A stretch of DNA of 64,000 bases from Candidatus Blastococcus massiliensis AP3 (GTDB lineage Bacteria > Actinomycetota > Actinomycetes > Mycobacteriales > Geodermatophilaceae): positions 331,908 through 395,907 of the forward strand of contig NZ_HG931174.1 of NCBI RefSeq assembly GCF_000582785.1, written 5' to 3'. Below the pieces are notes generated by a model. The model had not been told where the DNA came from and searched no databases. It saw nothing but the letters and a program-made list of their open reading frames with translations. Positions 35,677 through 44,200 of this stretch are shown here, in pieces. How positions within the stretch are numbered: position 1 is the stretch's first letter; each line of letters opens with the position of its first letter. The position numbers and the translations under genes are program-made.

Positions 35677-36659
35677 CGGCCCGCGAGCTCCTTCTGCTGC
35701 GCCAGGTCGGAGTCGAGCATCATGCGGACGAGGTCGTCGAACCCGACCTTCGGCTGCCAGCCCAGCTGCTCGCGGGCCTTGGTCGGGTCACCGATCAGCA
35801 GGTCCACCTCGGCGGGCCGGAAGAAGCGCGGGTCCTGCGTCACCTTGCCCTCCCAGTCGTCGATCCCGACGTGGGCGAACGCGACCTCGAGGAACTCGCG
35901 GATGGAGTGCGTCTCCCCGGTGGCGACGACGTAGTCGTCGGCCTGCTCCTGCTGGAGCATCAGCCACATCGCCTCGACGTAGTCACCGGCGAAACCCCAG
36001 TCGCGCTTGGCGTCGAGGTTGCCCAGCGCGATGCCGTCCTGCAGGCCCAGCGCGATGCGGGCCACCGCCTGGGTGATCTTGCGGGTGACGAACTCCGGAC
36101 CGCGGCGCGGGGACTCGTGGTTGAACAGGATGCCGGAGGACGCGTGCATCCCGTACGACTCGCGGTAGTTGATGGTCATGTAGTGGCCGTAGACCTTCGC
36201 GACGCCGTACGGCGAGCGCGGCCACAGCAGCGTGCTCTCCCGCTGGGGCACGTCCTGCACCTTGCCGAACATCTCCGAGCTCGAGGCCTGGTAGAAGCGG
36301 ACCTTCGACAGGTCCTGGCCGGCGTACAGCCGGGTCGCCTCGAGCACGTTGAGGACGCCGATGCCGGTGACGTCCGAGGTCAGCCGCGCGTTCTCCCAGG
36401 AGTACGCGACGAAGGAGATCGCACCCAGGTTGTAGACCTCGTCGGGCTGGGCCTCCGAGAACGCCCGGATCAGGCTGGACAGGTCGGTGATGTCCCCGTT
36501 CAGCAGCTTGACGTCGGGGACGACGGACCGGACGAGCTCGGCCTTCGGGTTGTTCTGGCCACGGATGAGGCCGTAGACCTCGTAGCCCTTCGACAACAGC
36601 AACTCGGACAGGTAGAGCCCGTCCTGACCGGTGATGCCGGTGATGAGTGCGCGCTTCAT
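35673..36659 (-). CDS. gmd: GDP-mannose 4,6-dehydratase
   Basis: 328 residues. [33 protein letters not shown] is the diagnostic GMD start with NADP(H)-binding loop. [35 protein letters not shown]; catalytic [65 protein letters not shown]. It converts GDP-mannose to GDP-4-keto-6-deoxymannose, the substrate for the aminotransferase at 25184. The ATG was chosen by the family N-terminus and GAAGGA 5 nt upstream; the longer open frame up to 38834 is antisense sequence. A TAGGGT promoter box lies 34 nt upstream of the start. Confidence 0.93.
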   Translation of the reverse strand: MKRALITGITGQDGLYLSELLLSKGYEVYGLIRGQNNPKAELVRSVVPDVKLLNGDITDLSSLIRAFSEAQPDEVYNLGAISFVAYSWENARLTSDVTGIGVLNVLEATRLYAGQDLSKVRFYQASSSEMFGKVQDVPQRESTLLWPRSPYGVAKVYGHYMTINYRESYGMHASSGILFNHESPRRGPEFVTRKITQAVARIALGLQDGIALGNLDAKRDWGFAGDYVEAMWLMLQQEQADDYVVATGETHSIREFLEVAFAHVGIDDWEGKVTQDPRFFRPAEVDLLIGDPTKAREQLGWQPKVGFDDLVRMMLDSDLAQQKELAGR

Positions 36660-36693
36660 GTTGTCCTTCGATCGCCGAGCCGGAACTCCGGCC

Positions 36694-36699
36694 ACCCTA
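36694..36699 (-). promoter_or_regulatory. gmd: -10 box for the gmd operon
   Basis: On the minus strand TAGGGT fits the TANNNT actinobacterial -10 pattern. It ends 34 nt upstream of the gmd ATG, leaving room for a short leader with the GAAGGA ribosome site. A -35 box was not identified. Confidence 0.45.
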
Positions 36700-36794
36700 G
36701 CGGGACGGGCTCGTCGGGGCTCGGCTGCGGGCACCCGCGGAAACTCCTGCACGCCCTGACACGATCGCCGGACACCGACCGAGGAGGAGACCCC

Positions 36795-37895
36795 ATGCGC
36801 GTGGCCCTCGACGCCACCCCGCTGCTCGGGCAACGCAGCGGAGTGGGCAACTACGTGCAGGGTCTCGTGCAGGGACTGGCCCAGCTCGAGGACGGCCCCG
36901 AGGTCCTGCTGACCCTCTTCAGCATCCGCGGCGCCGTCCCCGGCCCCCTGCCCGCGCGGACCCGCCCCGCTCCGCGGCGGGCACCCGCCCGCCTCCTCCG
37001 CCGGGCCTGGCGCCGGTGGCCCTGGCCGCCGGCCGAGCTGCTCACCGGACGCGTGGACGTCTTCCACGGGACCAACTTCGTCGTCCCGCCGCTGGCGCGC
37101 GCGGACGGTCTGGTGACCGTGCACGACCTCGCCTACCTGCGGTACCGGGAGACGGTGACCGGGGACGCCGCCGAGTACGCCTCGCTGGTCCCGCTGGCCC
37201 TCCGCCGCGGAGCCGCGGTGCTCACCGTCAGCCGGGCGGTCGCCGACGAGATCGCCGCCGAGTACGACGTGCCGGCCGACCGCATCACCGTCGCGCACAA
37301 CGGCGTCGACCCGGGCTGGGCCGACGCCGCCCCGGCCTCCGACGAGGACCTGCGGCGCCTGGGCCTGCCCGACCGGTACGTGCTGTTCACCGGCAACTTG
37401 GAGCCGCGGAAGAACCTCGGCACCCTCCTCCGGGCGCACCGGGCGGCCCGCCGCGAGGACTCCGCGGTGCCGCCGCTGGTGCTGGCCGGACCGGCCGGCT
37501 GGGGCGACCGCTGGCAGGGTTCCCCGCCCGACCCGGCCGACGTGGTGATCGCCGGCTACCTGGCCGACGCCGACCTGCGCGCGGTGGTCGGGCGGGCGGG
37601 CGCGGTCTGCATGCCGTCCCGGTACGAGGGGTTCGGGCTCCCGGTGCTCGAGGCGCTCGCGGCGGGCCGTCCCGTCCTGGCCAGCGACATCCCCGCTCAC
37701 CGCGAGGTGGCCGGGGGGCACGCCACGTTCCTCCCGTCCGACGACGCCGACGCCTGGTCGGCGGCGCTCGGCCGGCTGCCCTCCGACGACGACGTCGCGC
37801 AGCGGTCCCGGCGGTCGCACGCCGCGCAGTTCACCTGGGAGGCGAGCGCCCGGGCGCACCTCGCCGCGTACGCGCAGGTCGGCGCGACTCCGTAA
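36795..37895 (+). CDS. GT4 glycosyltransferase
   Basis: 366 residues. VALDATPLLGQRSGVGNYVQGLVQGLAQL opens the acceptor domain. An Arg/Pro-rich insertion of about 30 residues follows before VDVFHGTNFVVPPLARADGLVTVHDLAYLRY. The donor domain has YVLFTGNLEPRKNLGTLLRAHRAAR and MPSRYEGFGLPVLEALAAGRPVLASD with the EX7E glutamates. Ribosome site GAGGAGGAG 5 nt before the ATG; the frame upstream of it is antisense to gmd. Divergent from gmd. The Arg-rich insertion may bind membrane phospholipid, but that is only a thought. Confidence 0.86.
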   Translation: MRVALDATPLLGQRSGVGNYVQGLVQGLAQLEDGPEVLLTLFSIRGAVPGPLPARTRPAPRRAPARLLRRAWRRWPWPPAELLTGRVDVFHGTNFVVPPLARADGLVTVHDLAYLRYRETVTGDAAEYASLVPLALRRGAAVLTVSRAVADEIAAEYDVPADRITVAHNGVDPGWADAAPASDEDLRRLGLPDRYVLFTGNLEPRKNLGTLLRAHRAARREDSAVPPLVLAGPAGWGDRWQGSPPDPADVVIAGYLADADLRAVVGRAGAVCMPSRYEGFGLPVLEALAAGRPVLASDIPAHREVAGGHATFLPSDDADAWSAALGRLPSDDDVAQRSRRSHAAQFTWEASARAHLAAYAQVGATP

Positions 37896-37913
37896 CGGAC
37901 CGGCCGGTCCTCG

Positions 37914-37919
37914 TAGGAT
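37914..37919 (+). promoter_or_regulatory. -10 box of leaderless promoter for FkbM gene
   Basis: TAGGAT ends 6 nt before the GTG at 37926. This arrangement favours the GTG at 37926 over the upstream GTG at 37920, which abuts the box. It makes the FkbM gene the likely first gene of a long operon leading to the ABC exporter. Confidence 0.5.
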
Positions 37920-37925
37920 GTGCCG

Positions 37926-38906
37926 GTGCTGCCGGACCAACGATTCGTGTCCTTCGCCCAGAACGCCGAGGACGTCGTTCTCTGGCGGGCCCTGAAGCAT
38001 CTCCCCCGCGGGTGCTACGTCGAGGTGGGTGCGAACGATCCCGTCGACGGATCCATCTCCCGCGCCTTCTACGACCGCGGCTGGTCGGGCATCGCCATCG
38101 AGCCGGTGCCCGCGTTCGCCGAGGCGTACCGGCGGGAAAGGGAGCGGGACGTCGTCGTCCGGGCGGCGATCGCCGACTCCGACGGGGAGCAGCTGACGAT
38201 GCACGTCATCGACGGGACCGGGCTGTCCACCCTCGACGCCGAGGTGGCCCAGCGGCACCGCGAGGCAGGCTGGCCCACCCGCGAGGAGACCGTGCCGGTC
38301 CGACGGCTCGACGACGTGCTCGCCGAGCACCTCTCCCCCGAGGACGACATCCACTTCATGGTGGTCGACGTCGAGGGCAGCGAGGCCTCCACCCTGGCGA
38401 CGGTGGACCTCGGCCGGTGGCGCCCGTGGGTGCTCGTGGTCGAGGCGACCGCGCCGAACAGCGCCGAGCCCACCCACGAGCAGTGGGAGGACACGGTCCT
38501 CGCGGCCGGCTACGAGCTGTGCCTCTTCGACGGACTGTCCCGCTTCTACGTCGCCCGCGAGCACGAGGAGCTGCGGCCCGCGCTGGGCGTGCCCGCGAAC
38601 CCGCTCGACGAGTTCGTCCGCCACCGCGAGGTGGAACTGGACCGCGAGCTGGCCGCTGCCCGGACCGGGCTGACCGAGACCGAGGCCGAGCGCGACGACC
38701 TCACCAGCGAGCTCGTGCGCTGGCGCGGCGCCGTGCTGGAGCGCTGGGTGACCGCCGCCGCTGGCGGGGGCGCGGTGGGCGACCGGCCCACCCACGAGCT
38801 CGTGCGGCTGCGCAAGGAGCTGGCGGACACCCACGCCACCCTCTCCTGGCGCATCACCGCGCCGCTGCGCGCCGTCCAGACCCGGCGACTGCGGGGCTGG
38901 CGGTGA
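37926..38906 (+). CDS. FkbM-family methyltransferase with C-terminal coiled-coil tail
   Basis: 326 residues. FVSFAQNAEDVVLWRALKHLPRGCYVEVGANDPVDGSISRAFYDRGWSGIAIEP gives the FkbM start and SAM loop; FMVVDVEGSEASTLATVDLGRW is the signature DVEGxE region at about residues 140-160. A roughly 100-residue tail is rich in Glu/Arg heptads (VELDRELAAARTGLTETEAERDDL) and ends in THATLSWRITAPLRAVQ, a motif seen at the ends of polymer-capping transferases. The enzyme could methylate a sugar hydroxyl, terminating the chain before export. GTG start supported by a leaderless promoter. Overlaps 38903 by 4 nt. Confidence 0.85.
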   Translation: MLPDQRFVSFAQNAEDVVLWRALKHLPRGCYVEVGANDPVDGSISRAFYDRGWSGIAIEPVPAFAEAYRRERERDVVVRAAIADSDGEQLTMHVIDGTGLSTLDAEVAQRHREAGWPTREETVPVRRLDDVLAEHLSPEDDIHFMVVDVEGSEASTLATVDLGRWRPWVLVVEATAPNSAEPTHEQWEDTVLAAGYELCLFDGLSRFYVAREHEELRPALGVPANPLDEFVRHREVELDRELAAARTGLTETEAERDDLTSELVRWRGAVLERWVTAAAGGGAVGDRPTHELVRLRKELADTHATLSWRITAPLRAVQTRRLRGWR

Positions 38907-40426
38907 CCTCGTCCTCCGTCGTCCCGCCCCCGGTGACGACCCGCGACCTGGTCGGCGCGCTCCGCCAGCGGCTGGAGGTCGCGGCAGCGACCCTCGGTGT
39001 CGAGGTCGACGTGTCCGGTGCCGACAGCCGGACGGCGGCCTCGCTGCTGTACGCGGCCCTGGTCGAACGGGTGCACGAGGACAGCGGCACCGAGTCGCTC
39101 TGGCTCCTGCTCACCGCCGTCGCCGCCGCCATGCCGGACTCGGACGAGGTGCTGGCCGCCCGTCGCGCCCGGGACCTGCACCGGAGCGGCGACTTCGGCG
39201 CGTGGCTCCTGGACGCCACGTACGAGACGGCGGCCCACCGGGGCGCGCTCGCCGCCGAGATGGCGGTCGTCGAGGACACCGTCGTGGTGGACGTCGACTT
39301 CACCGCCCAGCACAAGCTGCACACCGGGATCCAGCGCGTGGTGCGCGAGACGGTCCCCCGCTGGCACCGCGACAACGACCTGACGCTCGCCGCGTGGACC
39401 ACGCAGGGCGGCGCGATGCGGTGGCTCGAGGAGACGGAGTCCGACCGCGTCCTCCGCTGGCACGACCTGGTCGACCCCGACGACGAGGACGACACCGAGG
39501 AGCGCGACCAGCGGCTGCTGGTCCCCTGGCGGTCGTCGATCCTGCTGCCGGAGAACCCGCCGCCGGAGCACTGCCCGGCCCTGGCCGCGCTCGCCGTGCA
39601 CTCGGGCAACCGGGTCGCGCTCATCGGCCACGACTGCATCCCGGTCATCAGCCCCGAGCTGATCCACACGGGGCTCCCGGACCGCTTCACCCGCTACCTC
39701 GAGGTGGTCAAGCACGCCGAGCGGGTCGCCGGGGTCAGCGCCTCGGCCGCCCGCGAGTTCCGCGGTTTCACCCAGATGCTGGCCGCCCAGGGCCTGACCG
39801 GCCCCGACGTCGCCGTGTGCCCGGAGCCGAGCGAGATCCCCTCCGGCCAGCCGGCTCCCCAGCTCGACCCGCCGCTGGTGGTGAGCATCGGCAGCTTCGA
39901 GCCGCGCAAGAACCAGCTGGCCGTGCTGCACGCCGCCGAGCACCTGTGGCGGGAGGGCCTGCGCTTCCAGCTCCGGTTCATCGGCGGCGGCGGCTGGGTG
40001 ACGGAGGCCGACGGCTTCCTCCAGCGCCTGCGGGCGGCCGGCCGACCGGTCACCCGGGCCACCGCGGTGACCGACGCGGAGCTGTGGCACAGCCTGCGGT
40101 CGGCGCGCTTCTCGCTGTTCACCTCCCTGCACGAGGGTTTCGGCCTGCCGGTCGCCGAGTCGCTCGCCTGCGGCACGCCGGTGATCACGACCCACTACGG
40201 CTCGACCGCCGAGATCGCCGCGCAGGGTGGCGCGCTGACCGCCGACCCCACCGACGACCTCGACATCGCCGACCGGATGCGGCAGCTCCTGACCGACGAC
40301 GTCCTCCTGGCCCGGCTGCGGGACGAGGCCGCCGCCCGGCCCCGCCGCACGTGGGACGACTACGCGCGCGAGTCCTGGGCGGTCCTCGTCCCGTCGGCCG
40401 ACGATCCCGCGGGAGCCCCGGCATGA
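38903..40426 (+). CDS. Two-part GT-B glycosyltransferase, paralogue A
   Basis: 507 residues from a GTG overlapping the FkbM stop. The first about 125 residues are Ala-rich and helical with no known motif. A VVVDVDFTAQHKLHTGIQRVVRETVPRW stretch then starts the catalytic N-terminal half, with LLVPWRSSILLPENP and VALIGHDCIPVISPELI. Donor domain: VVSIGSFEPRKNQLAVLHAAEHLWREGLRFQL and SLHEGFGLPVAESLACGTPVITTHYGSTAEIA with the EX7E glutamates. It is clearly homologous to the next gene throughout, which implies a local duplication. Overlap of 4 nt with 40423. Substrate unknown. Confidence 0.84.
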   Translation: MTSSSVVPPPVTTRDLVGALRQRLEVAAATLGVEVDVSGADSRTAASLLYAALVERVHEDSGTESLWLLLTAVAAAMPDSDEVLAARRARDLHRSGDFGAWLLDATYETAAHRGALAAEMAVVEDTVVVDVDFTAQHKLHTGIQRVVRETVPRWHRDNDLTLAAWTTQGGAMRWLEETESDRVLRWHDLVDPDDEDDTEERDQRLLVPWRSSILLPENPPPEHCPALAALAVHSGNRVALIGHDCIPVISPELIHTGLPDRFTRYLEVVKHAERVAGVSASAAREFRGFTQMLAAQGLTGPDVAVCPEPSEIPSGQPAPQLDPPLVVSIGSFEPRKNQLAVLHAAEHLWREGLRFQLRFIGGGGWVTEADGFLQRLRAAGRPVTRATAVTDAELWHSLRSARFSLFTSLHEGFGLPVAESLACGTPVITTHYGSTAEIAAQGGALTADPTDDLDIADRMRQLLTDDVLLARLRDEAAARPRRTWDDYARESWAVLVPSADDPAGAPA

Positions 40427-41931
40427 ACCGCTTGACCGCCCGCCTCACCCGGCCCGTCGGCCTGGCCGCCCGGATGGCCGGCGCGCCGCCGTCCGAGCGG
40501 CAGCGGCTGCACGAGCGGGCGTCGCTCGTCGTCGCGACGCTGTCCGGCGCGCCCGCACCGGCCGGCCGCCGCGACCTGCTGACCCGGCTCGAGCAGCTCC
40601 TCGAGAGCGGCGACCCTGCGGCCGTGTGGCTGACCCTGTCGGTCCTCGAGGGACGGCTGGCCACACCGGCCGACGTGCGCCGCACGGTGCGCGCGATCCG
40701 GCTCGACGGCGTCGGCGCCGCCCTCGGCGCCACCGTCGCCCGCATCGCGCTGTCCTGGCTGCCGCAGCGGGACGAGGCGACGGTGCGGGTGGTGCAGGGC
40801 GCGGTGCTCGTCGACCTCGACCACACCGCTCGCACCGGCCTGGCCACCGGGATCCAACGCGTGGCGCGGGAGACCGTGCGTCGCTGGTCCCGCGACCACG
40901 ACGTGGTCCTGGTCGGCTGGGACGCCGACTACGAGCAGCTGCGCCTGCTGACGCCGGCGCAGGCGACGACGGCCCTCACCGGGGAGGGCGCCGTCGAGAG
41001 CGAGCGCACCGGTGACGTCGTCGTCCCCTGGGAGTCGACCTATCTGCTGCCGGAGCTGTCACTGGAGTCCGAGCGCAACGAGCGGATCAGCGCCGTCGCG
41101 CAGTACGCCCGCGGTCGTACCGGTGTCATCGGATTCGACTGCGTGCCCATCACCACGGCTGAGACGACCGCGCTGGGGGTCAGCGAGGCGTTCGCCCGGA
41201 ACCTGTCGGCGGTGCGGCACATGGACCGGGTGTCGGCGATCTCCCGCGCGGCCGCGGCCGAGTACGGCGGCTGGCGCACGATGCTCGGCTCGGTGGGCGA
41301 CACCGGTCCGGAGATCGTGGCCGCCCCGCTGCCCGCCGAGGCCCGCGCGACCTCGGAGGCGGAACTCGACGCCGCGCGGGAGCAGCTGACGGTGCCCGGG
41401 ATGCCCATGGTGCTGTGCGTGGGCACCCACGAGCCGCGCAAGAACCACCTGGCGCTCCTCCACGCAGCCGAACTCCTGTGGCGGGAAGGCGTGGAGTTCA
41501 ACCTGGTCCTGATCGGCGGCCGGTCCTGGAACGACGAGCGGTTCCAGCGGGCCCTGGGCGAGGCACGCGCCCTCAACCGCCCAGTGGACACCCCGCAGGG
41601 CGTCACCGACGCCCAGCTATGGGCCGCCTACCGGTTGGCGCGGTGCATGGTGTTCCCCTCGCTGAACGAGGGCTACGGGCTTCCGGTCGCGGAGGCGCTG
41701 GCCTGCGGCACGCCGGTCATCACCTCCGGGTACGGCTCCATGGCGGAGATCGCCGCCGACGGCGGGGCGCTCCTCGTCGACGCACGCGACGACCACGACA
41801 TCGCCGCGGCGCTGCGGACGCTCCTGACCGACGACGCGGAGCGCGACCGCCTCGCCGCCGAGGCCCGGAACCGTCCGGTCAGGACCTGGGACGACTACGC
41901 GCGTGACGTGTGGGATGTGCTCACCGGCTGA
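40423..41931 (+). CDS. Two-part GT-B glycosyltransferase, paralogue B
   Basis: 502 residues, ATG overlapping the previous stop. Helical N-terminal extension with Arg/Leu-rich segments, then VLVDLDHTARTGLATGIQRVARETVRRWSRD, VVVPWESTYLLPELS and GVIGFDCVPITTAETTALG. Donor domain: MVLCVGTHEPRKNHLALLHAAELLWREGVEF and SLNEGYGLPVAEALACGTPVITSGYGSMAEIA. Paralogue of 38903 with conserved spacing, so probably a related donor or acceptor. Ends 105 nt before the ABC permease ATG. The two could form a heterodimer or act on alternate sugars. Confidence 0.84.
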   Translation: MNRLTARLTRPVGLAARMAGAPPSERQRLHERASLVVATLSGAPAPAGRRDLLTRLEQLLESGDPAAVWLTLSVLEGRLATPADVRRTVRAIRLDGVGAALGATVARIALSWLPQRDEATVRVVQGAVLVDLDHTARTGLATGIQRVARETVRRWSRDHDVVLVGWDADYEQLRLLTPAQATTALTGEGAVESERTGDVVVPWESTYLLPELSLESERNERISAVAQYARGRTGVIGFDCVPITTAETTALGVSEAFARNLSAVRHMDRVSAISRAAAAEYGGWRTMLGSVGDTGPEIVAAPLPAEARATSEAELDAAREQLTVPGMPMVLCVGTHEPRKNHLALLHAAELLWREGVEFNLVLIGGRSWNDERFQRALGEARALNRPVDTPQGVTDAQLWAAYRLARCMVFPSLNEGYGLPVAEALACGTPVITSGYGSMAEIAADGGALLVDARDDHDIAAALRTLLTDDAERDRLAAEARNRPVRTWDDYARDVWDVLTG

Positions 41932-42036
41932 TCGGCGTGGCTCGCCGGGGAGGAGCGGACCGGTCCGGTACGTGACCTACCCTCGACTCGCCCCGTGCCC
42001 GCGTTCCGCCGGCACCCCGCGACACCACGGAGACGC

Positions 42037-42948
42037 ATGACCACGCTCGAGTCCGAGGCGCGCAGCGCCCGGCTGGCAGAAGCGCCCTGGGTGGACAGCG
42101 CACCCAAGGGTGGCGCACTGATCTCGGGAACCGGTCAGTCCATCCGGCGGATCCTCGGCCAGCGCGAGCTGCTCGGCATGCTGGTGCGCCGCGAGCTGAA
42201 GGCGCGCTACAAGGACAGCACCCTGGGCTTCCTGTGGAGCCTGCTGCGGCCGTTGTCCACCCTGCTCGTCTACTACGTGGCGATCGGCAAGTTCCTGGGC
42301 GCCGAGCGGAACATCCCCGATTTCGCCATCTTCCTGTTCTGCGGGCTCATCGCCTGGCAGCTGTTCCAGGAGAGCGTCAGCACCGGCACCGGCTCGATCG
42401 TCAGCAACGGCGGGCTGGTGCGCAAGGTCTACCTCCCCCGCGAGGTCTTCCCGCTGAGCACCGTGGGCTCGGCGATCTTCAACTACGGCACCCAGTTCGT
42501 CATCCTGGTCGCCGCGATGCTGGTGGTCGGCCGGTTCCCCACCGGCAGCCGGCTGCTCTACTTCCCGCTCGCGCTGGCCGTGCTGCTCGTCTTCGGGACG
42601 GCGCTGGCGCTGGCTCTGGCGGCCATCAACGTCTACCTGCGCGACTTCCAGTACCTGGTCGAGATCGTGCTCAACATCCTCTTCTGGGCGTCTCCCATCG
42701 TCTACTCGTGGGAGCTGGTCAGGAACACCATCGGCGGCGGGTTCCTCGAGACGCTCTACCTGTCCAACCCGGTCACGCTGGCCGTCCTCGGCATGCAGCG
42801 CGCGTTCTGGGTGTCCGGTACCGACGCGCCTTTCCCGGACGGCCTGCCCGTCAGACTGCTGATCGCCCTGGGCGTGGGACTGGTGCTCCTGTGGCTGAGC
42901 CAGCGGCTCTTCGCCCGCCTCGAGGGCAACTTCGCACAGGAGCTGTGA
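42037..42948 (+). CDS. wzm: ABC-2 type polysaccharide export permease (Wzm/TagG family)
   Basis: 303 residues from an ATG with GGAG 6 nt upstream; a GTG at 41995 adds 14 residues. Six membrane helices. RELLGMLVRRELKARYKDSTLGFLWSLLRPLSTLLVYY is the classic Wzm/TagG entry helix. IIAWQLFQESVSTGTGSI-type LIAWQLFQESVSTG and VRKVYLPREVFPLST are family signatures; INVYLRDFQYLVEIVLNILFWASPIVYSWE marks helices 4-5. The C-terminus carries WLSQRLFARLEGNFAQEL. Forms a pore with the ATPase at 42951 to export a completed, polyprenyl-linked glycan. A TACCCT box at 41978 may give it its own promoter. Gene symbol by family only. Confidence 0.93.
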   Translation: MTTLESEARSARLAEAPWVDSAPKGGALISGTGQSIRRILGQRELLGMLVRRELKARYKDSTLGFLWSLLRPLSTLLVYYVAIGKFLGAERNIPDFAIFLFCGLIAWQLFQESVSTGTGSIVSNGGLVRKVYLPREVFPLSTVGSAIFNYGTQFVILVAAMLVVGRFPTGSRLLYFPLALAVLLVFGTALALALAAINVYLRDFQYLVEIVLNILFWASPIVYSWELVRNTIGGGFLETLYLSNPVTLAVLGMQRAFWVSGTDAPFPDGLPVRLLIALGVGLVLLWLSQRLFARLEGNFAQEL

Positions 42949-42950
42949 GC

Positions 42951-44159
42951 ATGAGCGACACCGCAGACGTCATCCAGGTGGAGCAGCTGTCCAAGCGCTT
43001 CACCATCCGCAAGGACAAGTCGATCAAGGAGCGGCTGGTCAACGCGACGGCCTCCCGGCGGCACCGGGAGGACTTCTGGGCGCTGCGCGACGTGAGCCTG
43101 TCCATCCCCTCCGGCTCGACGATCGGCCTGATCGGCCCCAACGGCTCGGGCAAGAGCACGCTGCTCAAGGCCATCGGCGGGATCATCCAGCCGACCTCCG
43201 GCACCGTGCGCCGGCGCGGCCGGCTGGCCGCGCTCCTGGAACTCGGCGCGGGCTTCCACCCCGACCTCAGCGGGCGCGAGAACGTCTACCTCAACGCGGC
43301 CATCCTCGGCCTGTCGACGAAGCAGACCGACCAGTACTTCGAGTCGATCGTCGACTTCTCCGGCATCGAGAAGTTCATCGACAGCCAGGTGAAGTTCTAC
43401 TCGTCGGGCATGTACGTCCGGCTGGCCTTCGCGGTCGCGGTGCACGTCGACCCGGACATCCTGCTGGTCGACGAGGTGCTCGCCGTCGGCGACGAGCCCT
43501 TCCAGCGCAAGTGCATGGACCGCATCAAGCAGTTCCAGCAGGAGGGCCGCACGATCGTCCTGGTCACCCACGCCCTCGACCAGGTCGCGGACATCTGCGA
43601 CCGGGCCGTGGTGCTGGAGAACGGCCAGGTGGTCGTCGACGGGACTGCGCGGGACGCGATCCGCACCCTGCGCGCCGACTTCGACGCCCAGACGGCGAGC
43701 GACCGGGTCGACCAGAACCCGGCCGGCGCCAAGGTGCTCAGCATCCAGCCGACCGGGCCGGACGGGCGTCCGGTCCAGCAGCTGGTGCCCGGTGAGGACC
43801 TCCTCCTGCGGGTCACGGTGGAGGCCGACAAGCCGCTCGACGACTGGATCGTGGGGGTGGGCATCGACACCCCGACCGGTCAGCAGGTGTTCGGCACCAA
43901 CACCCAGCTCCTCGGGGTCCGGATGGACCGGCTGGTCGGCCGCAGGACCATCGACATCCGCCTGGCGGGGCTGGCCCTGGGCGAGGGCGATTACCACGTG
44001 CACGGGGCGCTCGCCCACTGGAACGGGCCCGCCTTCACGAAGCTGTCGGAGGGGGCGAGCCTCTCCGTCGAGGGGCCGCGGCGCAGCATCGGCCCGGTGG
44101 GGGTCCGCGACATCTCGGCCACGGCGCACGACGAGCAACTGGTGCCCGACGCGGGGTAG
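42951..44159 (+). CDS. wzt: ABC transporter ATPase with C-terminal glycan-binding domain (Wzt/TagH type)
   Basis: 402 residues, ATG 3 nt after the wzm stop. Walker A GLIGPNGSGKSTLL near residue 62; Q/D-loop region LAALLELGAGFHPDLSGRENVYLNAAILG; signature-type FYSSGMYVRLAFAVAVHVDPDILLVDEVLAVGDE covers the ABC signature and Walker B; His switch VLVTHAL. From about residue 265 a beta-rich extra domain (LLLRVTVEADKPLDDWIVGVGIDTPTGQQVFGTN) follows, as in Wzt proteins that recognise a modified non-reducing end. This matches a system in which a methylated or otherwise capped chain triggers export. The capping enzyme may be FkbM or the methyltransferase at 30921. Confidence 0.93.
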   Translation: MSDTADVIQVEQLSKRFTIRKDKSIKERLVNATASRRHREDFWALRDVSLSIPSGSTIGLIGPNGSGKSTLLKAIGGIIQPTSGTVRRRGRLAALLELGAGFHPDLSGRENVYLNAAILGLSTKQTDQYFESIVDFSGIEKFIDSQVKFYSSGMYVRLAFAVAVHVDPDILLVDEVLAVGDEPFQRKCMDRIKQFQQEGRTIVLVTHALDQVADICDRAVVLENGQVVVDGTARDAIRTLRADFDAQTASDRVDQNPAGAKVLSIQPTGPDGRPVQQLVPGEDLLLRVTVEADKPLDDWIVGVGIDTPTGQQVFGTNTQLLGVRMDRLVGRRTIDIRLAGLALGEGDYHVHGALAHWNGPAFTKLSEGASLSVEGPRRSIGPVGVRDISATAHDEQLVPDAG

Positions 44160-44200
44160 CTGCCACGCGCGCCGGGAGCCGATCCCCGAGGATGGACGAC

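Noticed and set aside
35673-38834. 1053-codon minus-strand frame around gmd
   Set aside because: Only codons from the ATG at 36659 belong to gmd. The rest is the antisense of the GT4 and FkbM genes.
37016-40426. 1136-codon plus-strand frame
   Set aside because: Its first 629 codons lie out of frame inside the GT4 and FkbM genes. The real start is GTG 38903.
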